The notes under the pieces were generated by a model, which saw only the letters and a program-made list of their open reading frames with translations, was not told the DNA's origin and made no database searches. Positions 1-10,441 of a stretch of 64,000 bases of DNA are shown here, in pieces. The translations under genes and the position numbers were made by a program. Source of the stretch: Spraguea lophii (taxonomy: Eukaryota > Microsporidia > Spragueidae); contig LDOQ01000300.1 in assembly GCA_001887945.1 (NCBI GenBank), positions 28,632 to 92,631 of the forward strand, written 5' to 3'. Numbering within the stretch: position 1 is the stretch's first letter; the number at the start of each line of letters is the position of its first letter.

Positions 1-921
1 TTTTAAAATTAAAGGTATTATTTCTTGTGGATAAATATTATTTTCTAATATTGCATCATTTTCTCCTTTATTAATAATCTCTTCATTTAACTCTGCATTT
101 GTTTCTTGACCAACGCGTATTTCATTATTTGAGAATTCAATTTGCTTTTCGCTCAAAACAGATTTAAATGAAATGATTTCAGATGAAATAGGTAATTTGT
201 TTTTTTCAGAAATATTTTCCTCAAAATCCTTTCTTAAAATATTTTCATTATTTTTTAAATAGTACTTAAAACTCGAAGAAAAATAATATAAATAATTATT
301 AATCATCGATACTATTCCGGAAATAAAATTTGTCATTCTCTGTTTATTATATCCATAATATGCTTCACCTGGGTTGATTATACTTATACTTTGACAAATT
401 TTATTATTTTCTTCAAGTTTGAAAACAGTGTCATTTAATTGTTTTTTTGAACAAATATCAGTAGGTGATCTTGCGTCATCCGTTTTTTTATCAGATACAA
501 ATTCTTCTCTATTAAGTTCACTAGAAGAAACCAAATCCGGGCTGGATGGTTTGTTGGGTATGGGATTTTCTTCGTATTTTGTAATGTCATCATCTCCATC
601 TTTTAATTCTGTAATAGAAGCAATTTTTTGAGCTAACCTTCCCGTATTTGGATCTGAGATTTTCGTGAAATTACTGTTTGCACCATCATTCTTTTGTTTT
701 TTACAATTTTTGTCAATTGCATTAAACAGACTGTTAATACGCTTCCATGTTATGTTTGTTTCGATATAGCTTTCCTCCTCCCAGATTTCGGGATTAAAAA
801 AGTTTTTCTCGTTTCCGGGCAATACAGGGTTTTCAGTAGATAACATTTCTTCTAAAACGTTAGCAGAGTTTATTATATTAATCAACAAAATAACCTTAAT
901 AATAACTTTCATCGTCTTCAT
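1..921 (-). CDS. Secreted protein of unknown function, C-terminus beyond window edge
   Basis: Read on the minus strand from an ATG at 921, the frame stays open to base 1, giving at least 307 residues with no stop. Residues 1 to about 21 form a signal-peptide-like stretch: a short basic start (MKTMK), a hydrophobic core rich in I, V and L, and a small-residue exit near NSAN. The mature part is acidic and Asn/Ser/Glu-rich, with a mildly hydrophobic IVSMINNYLYYF patch around residue 210. I do not recognise the family. A second in-frame ATG lies at 912. No CCC or GGG motif precedes the start, unlike most genes here but like the other exported-protein genes in this window. A secreted or spore-surface role is inferred from the signal peptide only. 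Confidence 0.7.
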   Translation of the reverse strand, partial: MKTMKVIIKVILLINIINSANVLEEMLSTENPVLPGNEKNFFNPEIWEEESYIETNITWKRINSLFNAIDKNCKKQKNDGANSNFTKISDPNTGRLAQKIASITELKDGDDDITKYEENPIPNKPSSPDLVSSSELNREEFVSDKKTDDARSPTDICSKKQLNDTVFKLEENNKICQSISIINPGEAYYGYNKQRMTNFISGIVSMINNYLYYFSSSFKYYLKNNENILRKDFEENISEKNKLPISSEIISFKSVLSEKQIEFSNNEIRVGQETNAELNEEIINKGENDAILENNIYPQEIIPLILK

Positions 922-2267
922 AATCCATTGTTTGATTTTTATATTAAAAACTTTTTTACCAATATCCTTTTTGTAGAAAATTATAAAATAAAAAAAAAGA
1001 ATGAAAAATTTTGTTTATTATTTAAATAAAATACATAATATTTATAATCCAATTATTTAATATTTTTATATACTTTAATAAATAAACAAAATTTTTCATT
1101 ATTTTTTCTATTTCCAATAATATTAAAAAATAATTTGACAGATAAAAATAAAAAAATTTACAAAAACCATATTTTATGAATTTGATTCAATGGATATATT
1201 ATTGTCATGTATATTAAAATATCTATTGTTGCGTATATGACATACATAAGACTTTTTTGGAAAAAAAATAATTGAGTCATTTCAAACTTATAAGACAGTT
1301 ATAAATCTTTGTATAAATTAAAATATTCACTTTTATTATCACAGGCCCTAAGAAAAATGTTTGATTGCTTTAAAAATCAATATTTAAATTTACTCGTAAT
1401 AGAATATTAATTCATATAAATTAATTTTCAAAATAACTTTAATATCATTATTATTTTATGTCCTTATTCTATCATTTAGTTTAAATCTCATTTCTTTGAT
1501 GATCTTTTTTAATATTGGTATTTATTAAAATATAGGTTTATAAATAAAAACACAATAAAATCTAAGAAAAACAGTCCAACAATATACATATTATGAAATA
1601 TATCATTGTTGTTTAAATATTTTAATTATAATTATTATTAAAGGGAAATATTATATTAATAAAGATATAATCATAATTGTTTTAAAATTACATTGTAAAT
1701 ATTATTAAATATAAATATTAAACTTGTAATAAGATTTGTATGATAAAGAATATAATTAGAATTAAATTATTAACACACGAAAATATGATTTGTAGAATGA
1801 AATAAGTGTATACAAAAGTATTAATAATGAAATTAATAATATTTTTTAAAAAAATAAATATTCACAATAATTAAAACTTTTTTCAATAAAAATTTTATAA
1901 CTAATAATCGAATATTTATAAACGTAAATAAATTTAAAATTTTTTTATAAAGAAAAAATTACACAATATTTTTAAATTTAGATTTATTATAATCCATAGA
2001 AATTTATTAACATTTATTTTATCGCTTTAAAATATTACAACAGTAAGATTATAATAAATTTAAATTATAACTCAATCAATTTTCAGAAAGGTTATTTTAA
2101 CCTTATAAATAAAAATCCATAGAATACTTTATTTCTAAGATATTTCTAAAATATTTTCTTACCATCACAATAGTTTGTATAATTATTTGCCGGTAAAATA
2201 TTTCTTTTTATAGTAATAATATATCACAGTTGGTTTGATTATATATAATACATTTGTATATTTGGGT
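922..2267. other. Intergenic AT-rich stretch, no gene seen
   Basis: About 1.3 kb between the divergent starts of the secreted protein and the GATA factor. It holds long A/T runs and no reading frame with recognisable content. No tRNA-like or repeat-family sequence was recognised. Confidence 0.5.
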
Positions 2268-2954
2268 ATGAATTCGAAATGTTGTAAAAAATGTAGTAAA
2301 TTTTATTTAAAACAAAATCGTAACTCAAATAAAATATTTTCGTTTTCACAAGATCATAGTTCAGATGAAACTATACCATTCATACCATGTAAATGTTCAG
2401 ATAATAATATAAATGTGAATTGTAATATCATAAATAATTATAAAGATAATACATCAAATCAAAATTTGAATATTGAACTTTGCGATGATATTAAACATAA
2501 TGATAAAATAGAAAGTAATATACCAATACACGAGATAAATAATAATGTGGTTGTATATTCGAATAGTAAATCACGTGAAAATTGTAAATACGCACATGCG
2601 AAAGAAAATATAGTAGAAAGAAATGGTGATAATAGTAACGAAAGAGAAAGAAATAGTAAAGACCCTAACGAATCCAACGAACAACAAAATCGTTATAACA
2701 TTGCTTGGGCACAATTAAGTTATACACAAGCAAGAACAATAAGAGAAAGATATCGGAGAATTCCAAGAGAAAATTCTCCATATTGCAAATTATGTGGAAC
2801 CACAGAAACATGCGTATGGAGAAGAATAGGTAATGATGTAGTTTGTAATGCATGTGGTCTTTATTATAAAATACACGGAAGAAGAAGACCGGAGAGTGTT
2901 GTTAGAAATAGAAATAAAAGAAGAGCGAGATCGGATAGAGGTAGAAAGAAATAG
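2268..2954 (+). CDS. GATA-type zinc finger transcription factor
   Basis: The protein has 228 residues. A single C-terminal GATA finger has the pattern C-x2-C-x16-C-x2-C ([15 protein letters not shown], then [18 protein letters not shown]). A basic Arg/Lys tail follows, as in DNA-binding GATA fingers. The loop is one residue shorter than the usual 17. The N-terminal part is Asn/Glu/Ser-rich low complexity apart from a Cys cluster (CCKKCSKFY) near the start. I chose the ATG at 2268 because it is directly preceded by GGGT, the GGG form of the microsporidian start-proximal motif; a longer frame exists only with a TTG start. The family binds GATA sites in nuclear DNA; the target genes here are unknown. 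Confidence 0.88.
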   Translation: MNSKCCKKCSKFYLKQNRNSNKIFSFSQDHSSDETIPFIPCKCSDNNINVNCNIINNYKDNTSNQNLNIELCDDIKHNDKIESNIPIHEINNNVVVYSNSKSRENCKYAHAKENIVERNGDNSNERERNSKDPNESNEQQNRYNIAWAQLSYTQARTIRERYRRIPRENSPYCKLCGTTETCVWRRIGNDVVCNACGLYYKIHGRRRPESVVRNRNKRRARSDRGRKK

Positions 2955-3044
2955 AAATTCACATTTTTATTAAAAAATATTTAAATTATTTTTCTTTATT
3001 TAAAAATATGTTATTTTTTACGTAAATTGTAAGCCCCAAAAACA

Positions 3045-3320
3045 ATGAGTGGTAATTATAAAATCGAAACAAATGAAAATTTCAATTATGGAGATTTGGA
3101 GTTCCAATTTAGTTCTTACAAAAATTTTTATGATGAAGTTGATATTCAAAGCTTTGAATATGAAGATGGATACTTCTATTTCCCATGTCCTTGTGGTGAT
3201 AGATTTGAAGTTAGTTTAGAAGAACTAAAAGACGGTGAGGAGATTGCAACATGTCCTAGTTGTTCTCTTATTGTTAAAATTATATATGAAGAGGATGATC
3301 TCTTAGAATTTGAAAAATAA
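3045..3320 (+). CDS. DPH3: Diphthamide biosynthesis protein 3 (CSL zinc finger)
   Basis: The 91-residue protein has the full CSL zinc-finger signature: [16 protein letters not shown], then [17 protein letters not shown]. The four zinc-ligand cysteines are in CPCG and CPSC. Length and layout match eukaryotic Dph3/Kti11. This small electron carrier serves Dph1-Dph2 in making diphthamide on elongation factor 2, and is also linked to tRNA wobble-uridine modification by Elongator. CCCC lies a few bases before the ATG (gccccaaaaacaATG). The stop is only 43 bp before the L9 start, so the two may be read through or share control. Both belong to the translation apparatus. Confidence 0.92.
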   Translation: MSGNYKIETNENFNYGDLEFQFSSYKNFYDEVDIQSFEYEDGYFYFPCPCGDRFEVSLEELKDGEEIATCPSCSLIVKIIYEEDDLLEFEK

Positions 3321-3363
3321 ATTTTTTTTTCTAAAATATTTTTTTGAAAAAAATTATCCCCTA

Positions 3364-3927
3364 ATGGTGTACGTATACGTAGAAGAAAAAGTTCAAATAC
3401 CAGAAGGATGCAAAGTTGAAGTAGTAAACAAAAAAGTTACAGTTACTGGACCCAAAGGAACAGTATCTAAAGATTTTTCTCATATATTTGTTTTTATCGA
3501 TATACATGAAGAAAATGTTAGATGCAGATTATGGAATTGCAGAAAACAAGAAAGAAGCAAACTTATAACATGCTCCAAACTTATTAAAAACATGATAGAT
3601 GGTTCTATGTCAGGATACTTCTATGAATTAAAAGCAGCATACAAACATTTCCCTATTACCTTTGAAATAAAGGAAAATGGAAAATTATTGATTGTTAAAA
3701 ACTTCCTTGGACAAAAATGGGCTAGAGAATTTAAGATGATAGGAGATACAATCATTAAACAAGGAGTTACCAAAGATCATTTGATCTTAGAAGGAATTTC
3801 AAAAGAAGACGTATCCCAGACAGCAGGTTTGATACAGAACAACTGTCTTCCAAAAAATCTTGACAGAAGGATATTCCAGGATGGAGTTTATATTGCTACC
3901 AAAGGATTGATTGAAGAGGTGAAATAA
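3364..3927 (+). CDS. RPL9: Ribosomal protein L9 of the large subunit (uL6)
   Basis: The protein has 187 residues, close to the roughly 190 of eukaryotic L9. The N-terminal domain shows VQIPEGCKVEVVNKKVTVTGPKG, the hallmark uL6 beta-sheet segment. The second domain ends with GVTKDHLILEGISKEDVSQTAG and KNLDRRIFQDGVYI, also diagnostic. I start at the ATG at 3364, after ATCCCCTA; the upstream extension would need a TTG start overlapping DPH3. It sits in the 60S subunit near the factor-binding region. CCCC at the start fits the motif reported for microsporidian ribosomal protein genes. Confidence 0.95.
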   Translation: MVYVYVEEKVQIPEGCKVEVVNKKVTVTGPKGTVSKDFSHIFVFIDIHEENVRCRLWNCRKQERSKLITCSKLIKNMIDGSMSGYFYELKAAYKHFPITFEIKENGKLLIVKNFLGQKWAREFKMIGDTIIKQGVTKDHLILEGISKEDVSQTAGLIQNNCLPKNLDRRIFQDGVYIATKGLIEEVK

Positions 3928-4194
3928 ACTTAATTAAGCACTTTTTGAAAATTTTATATTTTAACTTTATTTTTTTATTGTATTTTTATTTATTACCACA
4001 TTCTATTACTATGATATAATATACAAGATATTTCTGTTATATGTTGAAAGAAATTGAAAACTCATTTTATTCACTAATACTTAAAATATTTATAGATATT
4101 TAAAATAATTTTTATAATTTATTTAACATTTTTAATATTAATCAATTTGTTTATATTTTATTTATTTATTTTTTCTTAATTATGCATCTTGAAC
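3928..4194. other. Intergenic AT-rich stretch
   Basis: Nothing was recognised here apart from AT-rich sequence. The neighbouring bases 4195-4445 are a SINE-like fragment. Confidence 0.4.
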
Positions 4195-4445
4195 AACGGC
4201 ACTATTATTAGATTAAAATAGTATTTAACTGATGTAATTGCAATCCTTGTATTGATTTATGAATATAGATTACCACGCTAAGAATGATAATTAAACAATA
4301 CGCAAAACTTATAACGCTCTGGTGTATAAAGTAAGATGAGATTAATGTATATATGTAGCAAACCCAATTAATACAAATTTAAATGTGTCTTACAAACCAA
4401 AGGTCATAGCCATGGTAGACCAGAAAACTTTTATAAACTAAAATA
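4195..4445 (+). repeat. 5'-truncated copy of the tRNA-headed SINE-like repeat
   Basis: It aligns by eye with the body and tail of the full-length copy at 44169-44660. Shared segments include 'gattaaaatagtatttaactgatgtaattgcaatcc', 'ataaagtaagatgagattaatg' and the end 'aggtcatagccatggtagacc'. The tRNA-like head is missing. Such 5' truncation is typical of reverse-transcribed elements. Confidence 0.75.
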
Positions 4446-4622
4446 TTCATATAGAAAAAAATTTCTATAAATTAAAATATTAATATAGAGAAATAAAGAT
4501 AATATTTGTTATATAACGTTAAAAATAATAAAATAACAATCTGATAAGTTATATGAAATATGAAATATAAATATAACATTAATCTAAAATATAAATAATA
4601 TATTATTTACAATTATTTATTG

Positions 4623-5132
4623 TTAATCATATTGCAAACAATAATAAAATATACCATTGACATACAATTCATAAAAAATATCAAACATTTCTTTATCGAA
4701 TTTCCCATTTTCAAAGAATTCCAATAATTTAGAATTTATATTCTGTTTGTATTCAAGCTTTGTTTCTTCTACCGTTTTATCAAATACATTCATCTTTTTT
4801 ATAATTTCTTTTGATTTTAAAAATTTATTAGGTGCAATAACAATTTTAACACAAATTTTATTTTCTTCGTACCATACTTTTAATTTGGATATAAAATCTA
4901 CTTCTATTTTATCACATATCAAAGGTAGCATATCCATCATTAAATCATAATGTATTATTGCCATAGGCCAAAAATTTTCTATTTTTGCAATAATATTATC
5001 TCTACGTTGTAATATTGGTATGATGGTTTTATGATGTTGTAATCTTAAATTAAATTCTTCTTTCACGTAAATATCATATTCTTCGTCTATTTCTTTTTGT
5101 AAGGATATTAAATGTTTTTCTGGTGTTTCCAT
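4623..5132 (-). CDS. NAP/SET-family histone chaperone
   Basis: The 169-residue protein starts with a long helix (EKHLISLQKEIDEEYDIYVKEEF) and continues with RRDNIIAKIENFWPMAIIHYDLM. This is the conserved 'R..li..I.nFW...i..H' junction of nucleosome assembly proteins and SET/Vps75. The second half has the short strand-helix pattern of the NAP earmuff domain (KICVKIVIAPNKFLKSKEII). It is shorter than fungal NAP1 and lacks a long acidic tail, so it resembles Vps75/SET more than NAP1. It would bind H3-H4 or H2A-H2B and help chromatin assembly in the nucleus. The minus-strand start is preceded by ACCC. Confidence 0.75.
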   Translation of the reverse strand: METPEKHLISLQKEIDEEYDIYVKEEFNLRLQHHKTIIPILQRRDNIIAKIENFWPMAIIHYDLMMDMLPLICDKIEVDFISKLKVWYEENKICVKIVIAPNKFLKSKEIIKKMNVFDKTVEETKLEYKQNINSKLLEFFENGKFDKEMFDIFYELYVNGIFYYCLQYD

Positions 5133-5868
5133 GGGTATTTGATTATTTGATGATAAATAAAATTTCTGATAAATTTAACAGTAATACGATTCAAAATGTT
5201 TAATAAAATTTAAATACCTTAATAATAGGTAATAGAAGGTTTTCTTCTCCTTTGATGAAAATAAAAAAAATGTAGAATTAATATGAAAATATTTTTCTAT
5301 TAAAATACAGAATTGTTGCTAAGTAAAATCAAGAGATTAAATAAATTTTTTAATAAAATGATTTTTAGAATGTAACAACAATAATAATGTATTTTATTTT
5401 TTTATCTTAATAATTTTTATGTTCGTTTGTAATATTTTTATATTCTTCTTACTTATTTAAAATATTAAGATTACAAAATAAACACTTCACTGTTAGACAT
5501 ATTTTATGATATCATTGAATCTAATATTAATTTATGATTATAAATATTTATGAGAAATATACATAATTTCAAGTGTCTACTTATATACAGAAAAAAGTTC
5601 ATCTTTTTAGATCATTAATTTTTAAGGTTAACTGATAGATACCAATTGAAAATATCTTAGTTGGGATAATATACAATATCTTACCTAATTATTCAGAGTA
5701 TGAGTCATTATATTTTAAAATATGTCTATTCTAATATTATAAATCCTATATTCCCATTATCCACCGATTATTAATAATTATAAAAACAATTATAAATAAT
5801 TATTTTCCTCCTTCTATATTTTCCCTCCAAATGCATAAAGTAAACTAAAAATATTTATATTGCCCTTT
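5133..5868. other. Intergenic AT-rich stretch, divergent promoters
   Basis: This lies between the divergent starts of the NAP/SET gene and Maf1. No further gene or recognised repeat was seen. Confidence 0.4.
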
Positions 5869-6345
5869 ATGCGATATCTACAAGAAGAAGCGATAGACCA
5901 CCTATCCACATTATATAAAGAAATAGAAGAAGACGATGAAAATCTTAGTTTAAACATTGAATTACACACTCTTAAATATACGAAAAAACAAAAAAAGAAT
6001 ACCAAAACGGGCACTACAATTTTAGACATTCAAAACTCTCTATCGCTTTGTTATCCTGAATTTATATTTGAATTTAACGAAGAAGATTTTAAAATTATTA
6101 ACTTCAGTGAAGTAAGAACTATTCTTTTTAATTTTTTTATTACAATTCCGAACAAATATCAGAAGGTTTACATTGATACGGTAAGTACATTGGATAAAAT
6201 TGTAAATATTGACAATTCAACAATTTATTCGCTTAAGAATAAAATTGGTCCATTCATAAATTCATATTGGTTTTACTGTTATTTCTTTTATAATAAGAAA
6301 TTGAAAAAAAATATTATTTTATCAATACAACAGAAGAAAGTGTAA
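5869..6345 (+). CDS. MAF1: Maf1, negative regulator of RNA polymerase III
   Basis: The protein has 158 residues. It begins MRYLQEEAIDHLSTL, like the Maf1 A-box start. The middle has LSLCYPEFIFEF, corresponding to the conserved 'lN.sypDyDFS' segment. It ends with SYWFYCYFFYNKKLKKNIILS, matching the diagnostic Maf1 C-terminal box (W.f.YFfYNkrlKRi). It is much shorter than human or yeast Maf1, with the variable linkers removed. In other eukaryotes Maf1 represses Pol III transcription of tRNA and 5S genes under stress. The ATG at 5869 follows CCCTTT; the longer frame would need a TTG. The neighbourhood contains a Pol III-type SINE, which makes Maf1 a relevant host factor. Confidence 0.8.
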   Translation: MRYLQEEAIDHLSTLYKEIEEDDENLSLNIELHTLKYTKKQKKNTKTGTTILDIQNSLSLCYPEFIFEFNEEDFKIINFSEVRTILFNFFITIPNKYQKVYIDTVSTLDKIVNIDNSTIYSLKNKIGPFINSYWFYCYFFYNKKLKKNIILSIQQKKV

Positions 6346-6489
6346 ATAAAAAATTATAACTTTCATGTAAATAATTATATAAATGTATTAATGTGATTAA
6401 ATAAATATTATGTTATAATTTGTTAATTAAAATATCTCTATAAATAACATTTACAGGTTGTTATTATTTTTAATTTATTTTTTTATTGC

Positions 6490-6943
6490 TAACTCATTTG
6501 GTCTAGTGGTCGTGGGTTGTGGATGTAACCCTAGGTCTAGCGAGTTCGAATCCCTTACATAGAAAAATTCTTTTAAAAAATAAAAAAAGTAGAAGAGAAA
6601 GGTTGTTGAGTAAGTTAGGGTTTGATAGCATTAATTATATAATATATATAGATATTAGATCAAAGTAGTATTTAATTGGTGTAATTGCAATCCATATATT
6701 GATTTATAAATCTAGATTACATGCTAAGAAAGAGGTTAGAAATCTTTAAGAAGCTGAAATAATGGTAATTAAATAATATGTAAAAATCTCAACACTCTGA
6801 AGTATAAGATAAAATAACCACATATCTGTAGCGAAACCAATTAATAAAAATTTTAATGTATTTTAAGAATCAAGATTACAGATTACGATAAACCCCACAC
6901 GACCAAGAATCTTAGATAAATAAAAGTTTCATTTAAAAAAAAC
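6490..6943 (+). repeat. Near full-length tRNA-headed SINE-like repeat
   Basis: The copy begins with a tRNA-like head. TGGTCTAGTGG (6499-6509) fits a Pol III A box and AGTTCGAATCC (6543-6553) fits a B box, about 44 bp apart. An A-rich linker follows with 'gtagaagagaaaggttgttgag', then the shared body ('attggtgtaattgcaatcc', 'agaaagaggttagaaatctttaagaa', 'tctgtagcgaaacca') and the end 'taaaagtttcatttaaaa'. It has drifted to A/T compared with the GC-richer copy at 44169-44660. No clear target-site duplication remains. It could be mistaken for a tRNA gene, but the head does not fold into a clean cloverleaf. Confidence 0.8.
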
Positions 6944-7056
6944 AATCAATACATTTAGAATATACAATTATTTCAAACCAAATATAAAATTAAAAAACTA
7001 CCAATCTTAGATTATAGTAAATTGAAATAAAAACATTTAGATTACTAAAAAATTAT

Positions 7057-7707
7057 TTATTGTTTACATTTATCTCTTTGTATTTTATTTTTTATATAAT
7101 CAAGAATAAAATCATATTCCAATAAATTATTATACTCACCATATTTATTTTGAAGAAAATTTACTATCTGCTCATATACCACCAATTCTTTTTCATTATA
7201 ATATTTTTTTACCCATTGTTTAACGAATTCAGGATAAATATCCATTTCCTCATCAATATTATCTCCTAACTTCAAAATAGAATCATAATATGTTAATATT
7301 TCCAATATTACATTATATTTTAATATAAAAAACATATTCTCTTTAATCACAAATCTATATTTTTTTGATAATTCATATATTTGATGATGACTTAAACCAT
7401 ATTTACATTCTATTTCATCAAAAGTATAATAATGTATTTTATCAAGTGTACTTTGTTCTAAATTAAATAAAAATTGTGATAAATCTATGTTAATATCTTC
7501 TAATTCATATAATTTTTTTACTTTGTAGATTTTATTTTTATCTTTTATTAAAATCGTATTGGAAAATGAACTACTTTTTATTTTATAACCTTTTGTATTT
7601 TCATTGTCAGATGTTATCATATATGCATCATCTTCACCGATAATGTATTTTGGTAAATTTTTTGATTTTATAATGTAAATATCTTTTTCTTCGTATGTAA
7701 GTTTCAT
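7057..7707 (-). CDS. Probable Dcc1 subunit of the Ctf18 clamp loader
   Basis: The protein has 216 residues. The N-terminal segment (AYMITSDNENTKGYKIKSSSFSNTILI) resembles the Dcc1 'vl.t...ty.lk...SNt.Ll' core. It continues with a KLYELEDINIDL strand and the 'YYTFDEIECKYGLSHHQIYEL' helix region that in Dcc1 precedes winged-helix domains. Dcc1 joins Ctf8 and Ctf18-RFC for PCNA loading and sister-chromatid cohesion. The match is by pattern only and the protein is roughly half the yeast length. The C-terminus is Lys/Tyr-rich. The start at 7707 has CCC just upstream on the minus strand (aacacccaATG). Confidence 0.5.
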   Translation of the reverse strand: MKLTYEEKDIYIIKSKNLPKYIIGEDDAYMITSDNENTKGYKIKSSSFSNTILIKDKNKIYKVKKLYELEDINIDLSQFLFNLEQSTLDKIHYYTFDEIECKYGLSHHQIYELSKKYRFVIKENMFFILKYNVILEILTYYDSILKLGDNIDEEMDIYPEFVKQWVKKYYNEKELVVYEQIVNFLQNKYGEYNNLLEYDFILDYIKNKIQRDKCKQ

Positions 7708-7864
7708 TGGGTGTTAAATTCTAATTTTAAAAAAATTAAGTGATAATTAAAGAAATTTCTAATTTTTAAAAAAATGTAAATAATTAAATAATTTTAAATA
7801 ATTTTAAAAAAAATGAAATGATAATTATATAAACGTAAATAAATAAAAATCCATTAAATAAAGT

Positions 7865-8632
7865 TTACTTAAACTTACTTGACTTCGTTACCATCATTTC
7901 AATACTACCACTAGCTTTAGCTTGTTTTTTATTTTCCAACTCACGTGCTTTTCTTTTATGTTTTTCTCTCGGTGTTTTACCCGATTTGACATATAGGAGA
8001 TCTTCTCCTCTATTTTTTTTCATATTAGTGGTTAAATTTCTAATTTCTCGTGTCTCCTGAGCTTTATCATTGTCAAGTTCTTTTTCAAGTTTAATTGTTT
8101 GATTTAGCATTTCTGAAATTCTTAATAAAATTTCATGTGCTGGATGTTCTTCGGGCGACTTGACAATTTTTTTGTATAAAGACAAATTTATAAGGTATAA
8201 TACAAGTAGCTCATATTTTGTTTTTTGGATTGAATCATTTGAATCAGAATCTGCTTTTCTGATTTCATCTGCTATTTGGATAACATCCGTACTATAAAGT
8301 GAACAACTGTTATCTTGTTTTGAATCTGCACTTTCCGTAACATCTTCACGCCCATCTTCATGACTCATAGTTTCAGATGCATTTACATCATTATCAGAAA
8401 AATCTTCTCCATCGGTATCTTCCTCAGACCCATTAACATCTTCCAAATTCTCCATATCTGTTGTTGAAGTATCTTCTACTTCTGAAGAAATCTCAGATGA
8501 TGTACCAGTCTTTTCTTTTGATTCAGTAGATACTTCAACATCATCATCAGCTATCTTCTCTTCCTTACCAGACTTATAACCTTTTTCAACATTTTCTTCA
8601 CAGTCGTTTTCCCATTTTTGTGATTCACCCAT
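7865..8632 (-). CDS. Sas10/Utp3-family small-subunit processome protein
   Basis: The protein has 255 residues. The first 120 are acidic and Ser/Thr/Asp/Glu-rich. Residues around 140-175 (YELLVLYLINLSLYKKIVKSPEEHPAHEIL) match the Sas10/Utp3/C1D core ('LL.YC.nLs.YL..K......HPv'). The C-terminus (REIRNLTTNMKKNRGEDLL, then GKTPREKHKRKARELENKK) matches the Sas10 C-terminal box ('kN+Gl......NpR.k.r.Ky..a'). Utp3/Sas10 acts in the nucleolus on 18S pre-rRNA. A neuroguidin/Lcp5-type assignment is the alternative. The start is preceded by ACCC (taacccATG). Confidence 0.72.
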   Translation of the reverse strand: MGESQKWENDCEENVEKGYKSGKEEKIADDDVEVSTESKEKTGTSSEISSEVEDTSTTDMENLEDVNGSEEDTDGEDFSDNDVNASETMSHEDGREDVTESADSKQDNSCSLYSTDVIQIADEIRKADSDSNDSIQKTKYELLVLYLINLSLYKKIVKSPEEHPAHEILLRISEMLNQTIKLEKELDNDKAQETREIRNLTTNMKKNRGEDLLYVKSGKTPREKHKRKARELENKKQAKASGSIEMMVTKSSKFK

Positions 8633-10441
8633 GGGTTAGAGAAAAAATAATAATGATCAAGAAAAAAAGATGAAAACCAAAAAAAAATATTAAAATTAAA
8701 AAATGTTTATTTTTCTTTAAAAATAAGATTTTAACCATTAAATAAAATATTTTACATATAATTTACTAATTTCTATATTTAGAATTCAAATAAAATAATT
8801 ATTTTCAATCCAATATACATAATTAAAGTTTCTTTTATCAAAAGAATGATGTAAAATAATATATTCTTTAAAAAATCAATATAAATATTTAATTTTATTG
8901 TTTTTGAATACTGTCAAAATATTTGAAGTTAGCTGATTGGATAGAATAAAATTATAACATATATTATAATATGTTATTATAATATATAACAATATTTTCA
9001 AATAAAAGTATATTCAAGATTATTATGATTTCTATTATAATATGTTATTATAATATGTTATAATTTTATTTTATGTATATTCACCTAAGTTTTATGCATT
9101 TTAAATAAAAACCCTTGTTTCTAAATATACAGGATTCATATTTTGCTTTTCATGATATTATACTAACTAATTCAATAAACAATATAAAAATATTTCATAG
9201 AATAGATTCATAGAATAGATAAAGGAGTATTATTCAAATTTAAAAAATAAAATTATTACAAATATATAATATTATCTTATTATCATCTTACCTAATTTTC
9301 GTATTCTAGAATCAAACATATAATTCTAGATATTGTATGATGACCATTATACGAGTAACAAGATAAAATTTGATAAAAGTTATTTTTAAGAATTATATTT
9401 TCAAACATCATTAAAAAAATTAAAATATTAAAATATTTTAATTGCAATTATTGTTATGATTCACTACTATATTCTTATATTATAATTTGTTATTATACCT
9501 TTAAATTATGATTTGTTATTATTCTTTTAAATATTTTTTTAACCGTATCCATATTATTTATATTTTTTATATATGTATTTCATTGTTTATTAGATTTATA
9601 AAATTTCCCTCTATCACAAATAATAAAATATTTAATATTTTTAATATTTATATAAGATGGTAATCAGTCAGTAATTATTATATTTTATTTTTTATGGTAT
9701 TCTTCAGTATTTCTTTATTTTATTATTTTGAAATATACATTATTCGTTTCTCTACACATACCCAGAATAATTTATAAGGATGATAATATTCTCATTTATT
9801 AAATTTTCTTGTTTACAAATGTTTCATCAATCTTTATACTTAAAATTCTATCGTCTATTTTTCATATTTAATTTGATTCGTTCTTTCTTTGATTATAGAA
9901 AAACTGGTATTAATTAATTTATAATTTATTCAGTATTGTTATTTAATCTGTTTTATTGTTATTTAATAATATTAGTTGTATATATTTTATTTGTAAAGGT
10001 TAACTCCTTTAAAATAAATTCTTTACGAATACTGATATAATAATTTTGTATTTTCTCTTAAAATATCTTCTTATAAGATAATTGATAAATTTTTACAAAT
10101 TATAAATAGTATTTTTCTTTTAAAGTATCTAACCTAAATAAATTTCCATAAAAATCATGTTTATTGATATCATTTATTTAATAATTTTATTGAATATTTT
10201 ATTTAGAAATGATAAGATTATAATTATAAAATATTTTATATTTAGAAAACAATAATTAAATATTCAATAAAATTATAATTATAAAATATTAAATGTAAAT
10301 GTAAAATAAATATCTTATCTATGAATATTATTTGTTTTTTAAAAAAATAATAATAATTTTAATTTACAAAATTTACATTCTATTTCTTTTTTTACTGATT
10401 CATTGAAAACACACTCTTCCATTTATAACATAAAATATTTT
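8633..10441. other. 1.8 kb gene-free AT-rich block
   Basis: No convincing reading frame lies on either strand. Apart from the fold-back repeat at 8945-9070, I see only A/T-rich sequence. It separates the upstream ends of the minus-strand Sas10 gene and the 3' end of the CCCH gene. Confidence 0.5.
8945..9070. repeat. 126-bp fold-back element
   Basis: The ends are a perfect 17-bp inverted repeat: AATAAAATTATAACATA at 8945-8961 and its complement at 9054-9070. The interior repeats the TTATAATATGTTATTATAATAT theme and is itself nearly palindromic, so the whole could form a long hairpin. It could be a small non-autonomous element or a chance product of AT-rich sequence. Confidence 0.5.

Noticed and set aside
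6491..6560. Possible functional tRNA gene (A and B boxes)
   Set aside because: The acceptor and anticodon stems do not pair properly and the same head recurs at other SINE copies followed by the shared body.
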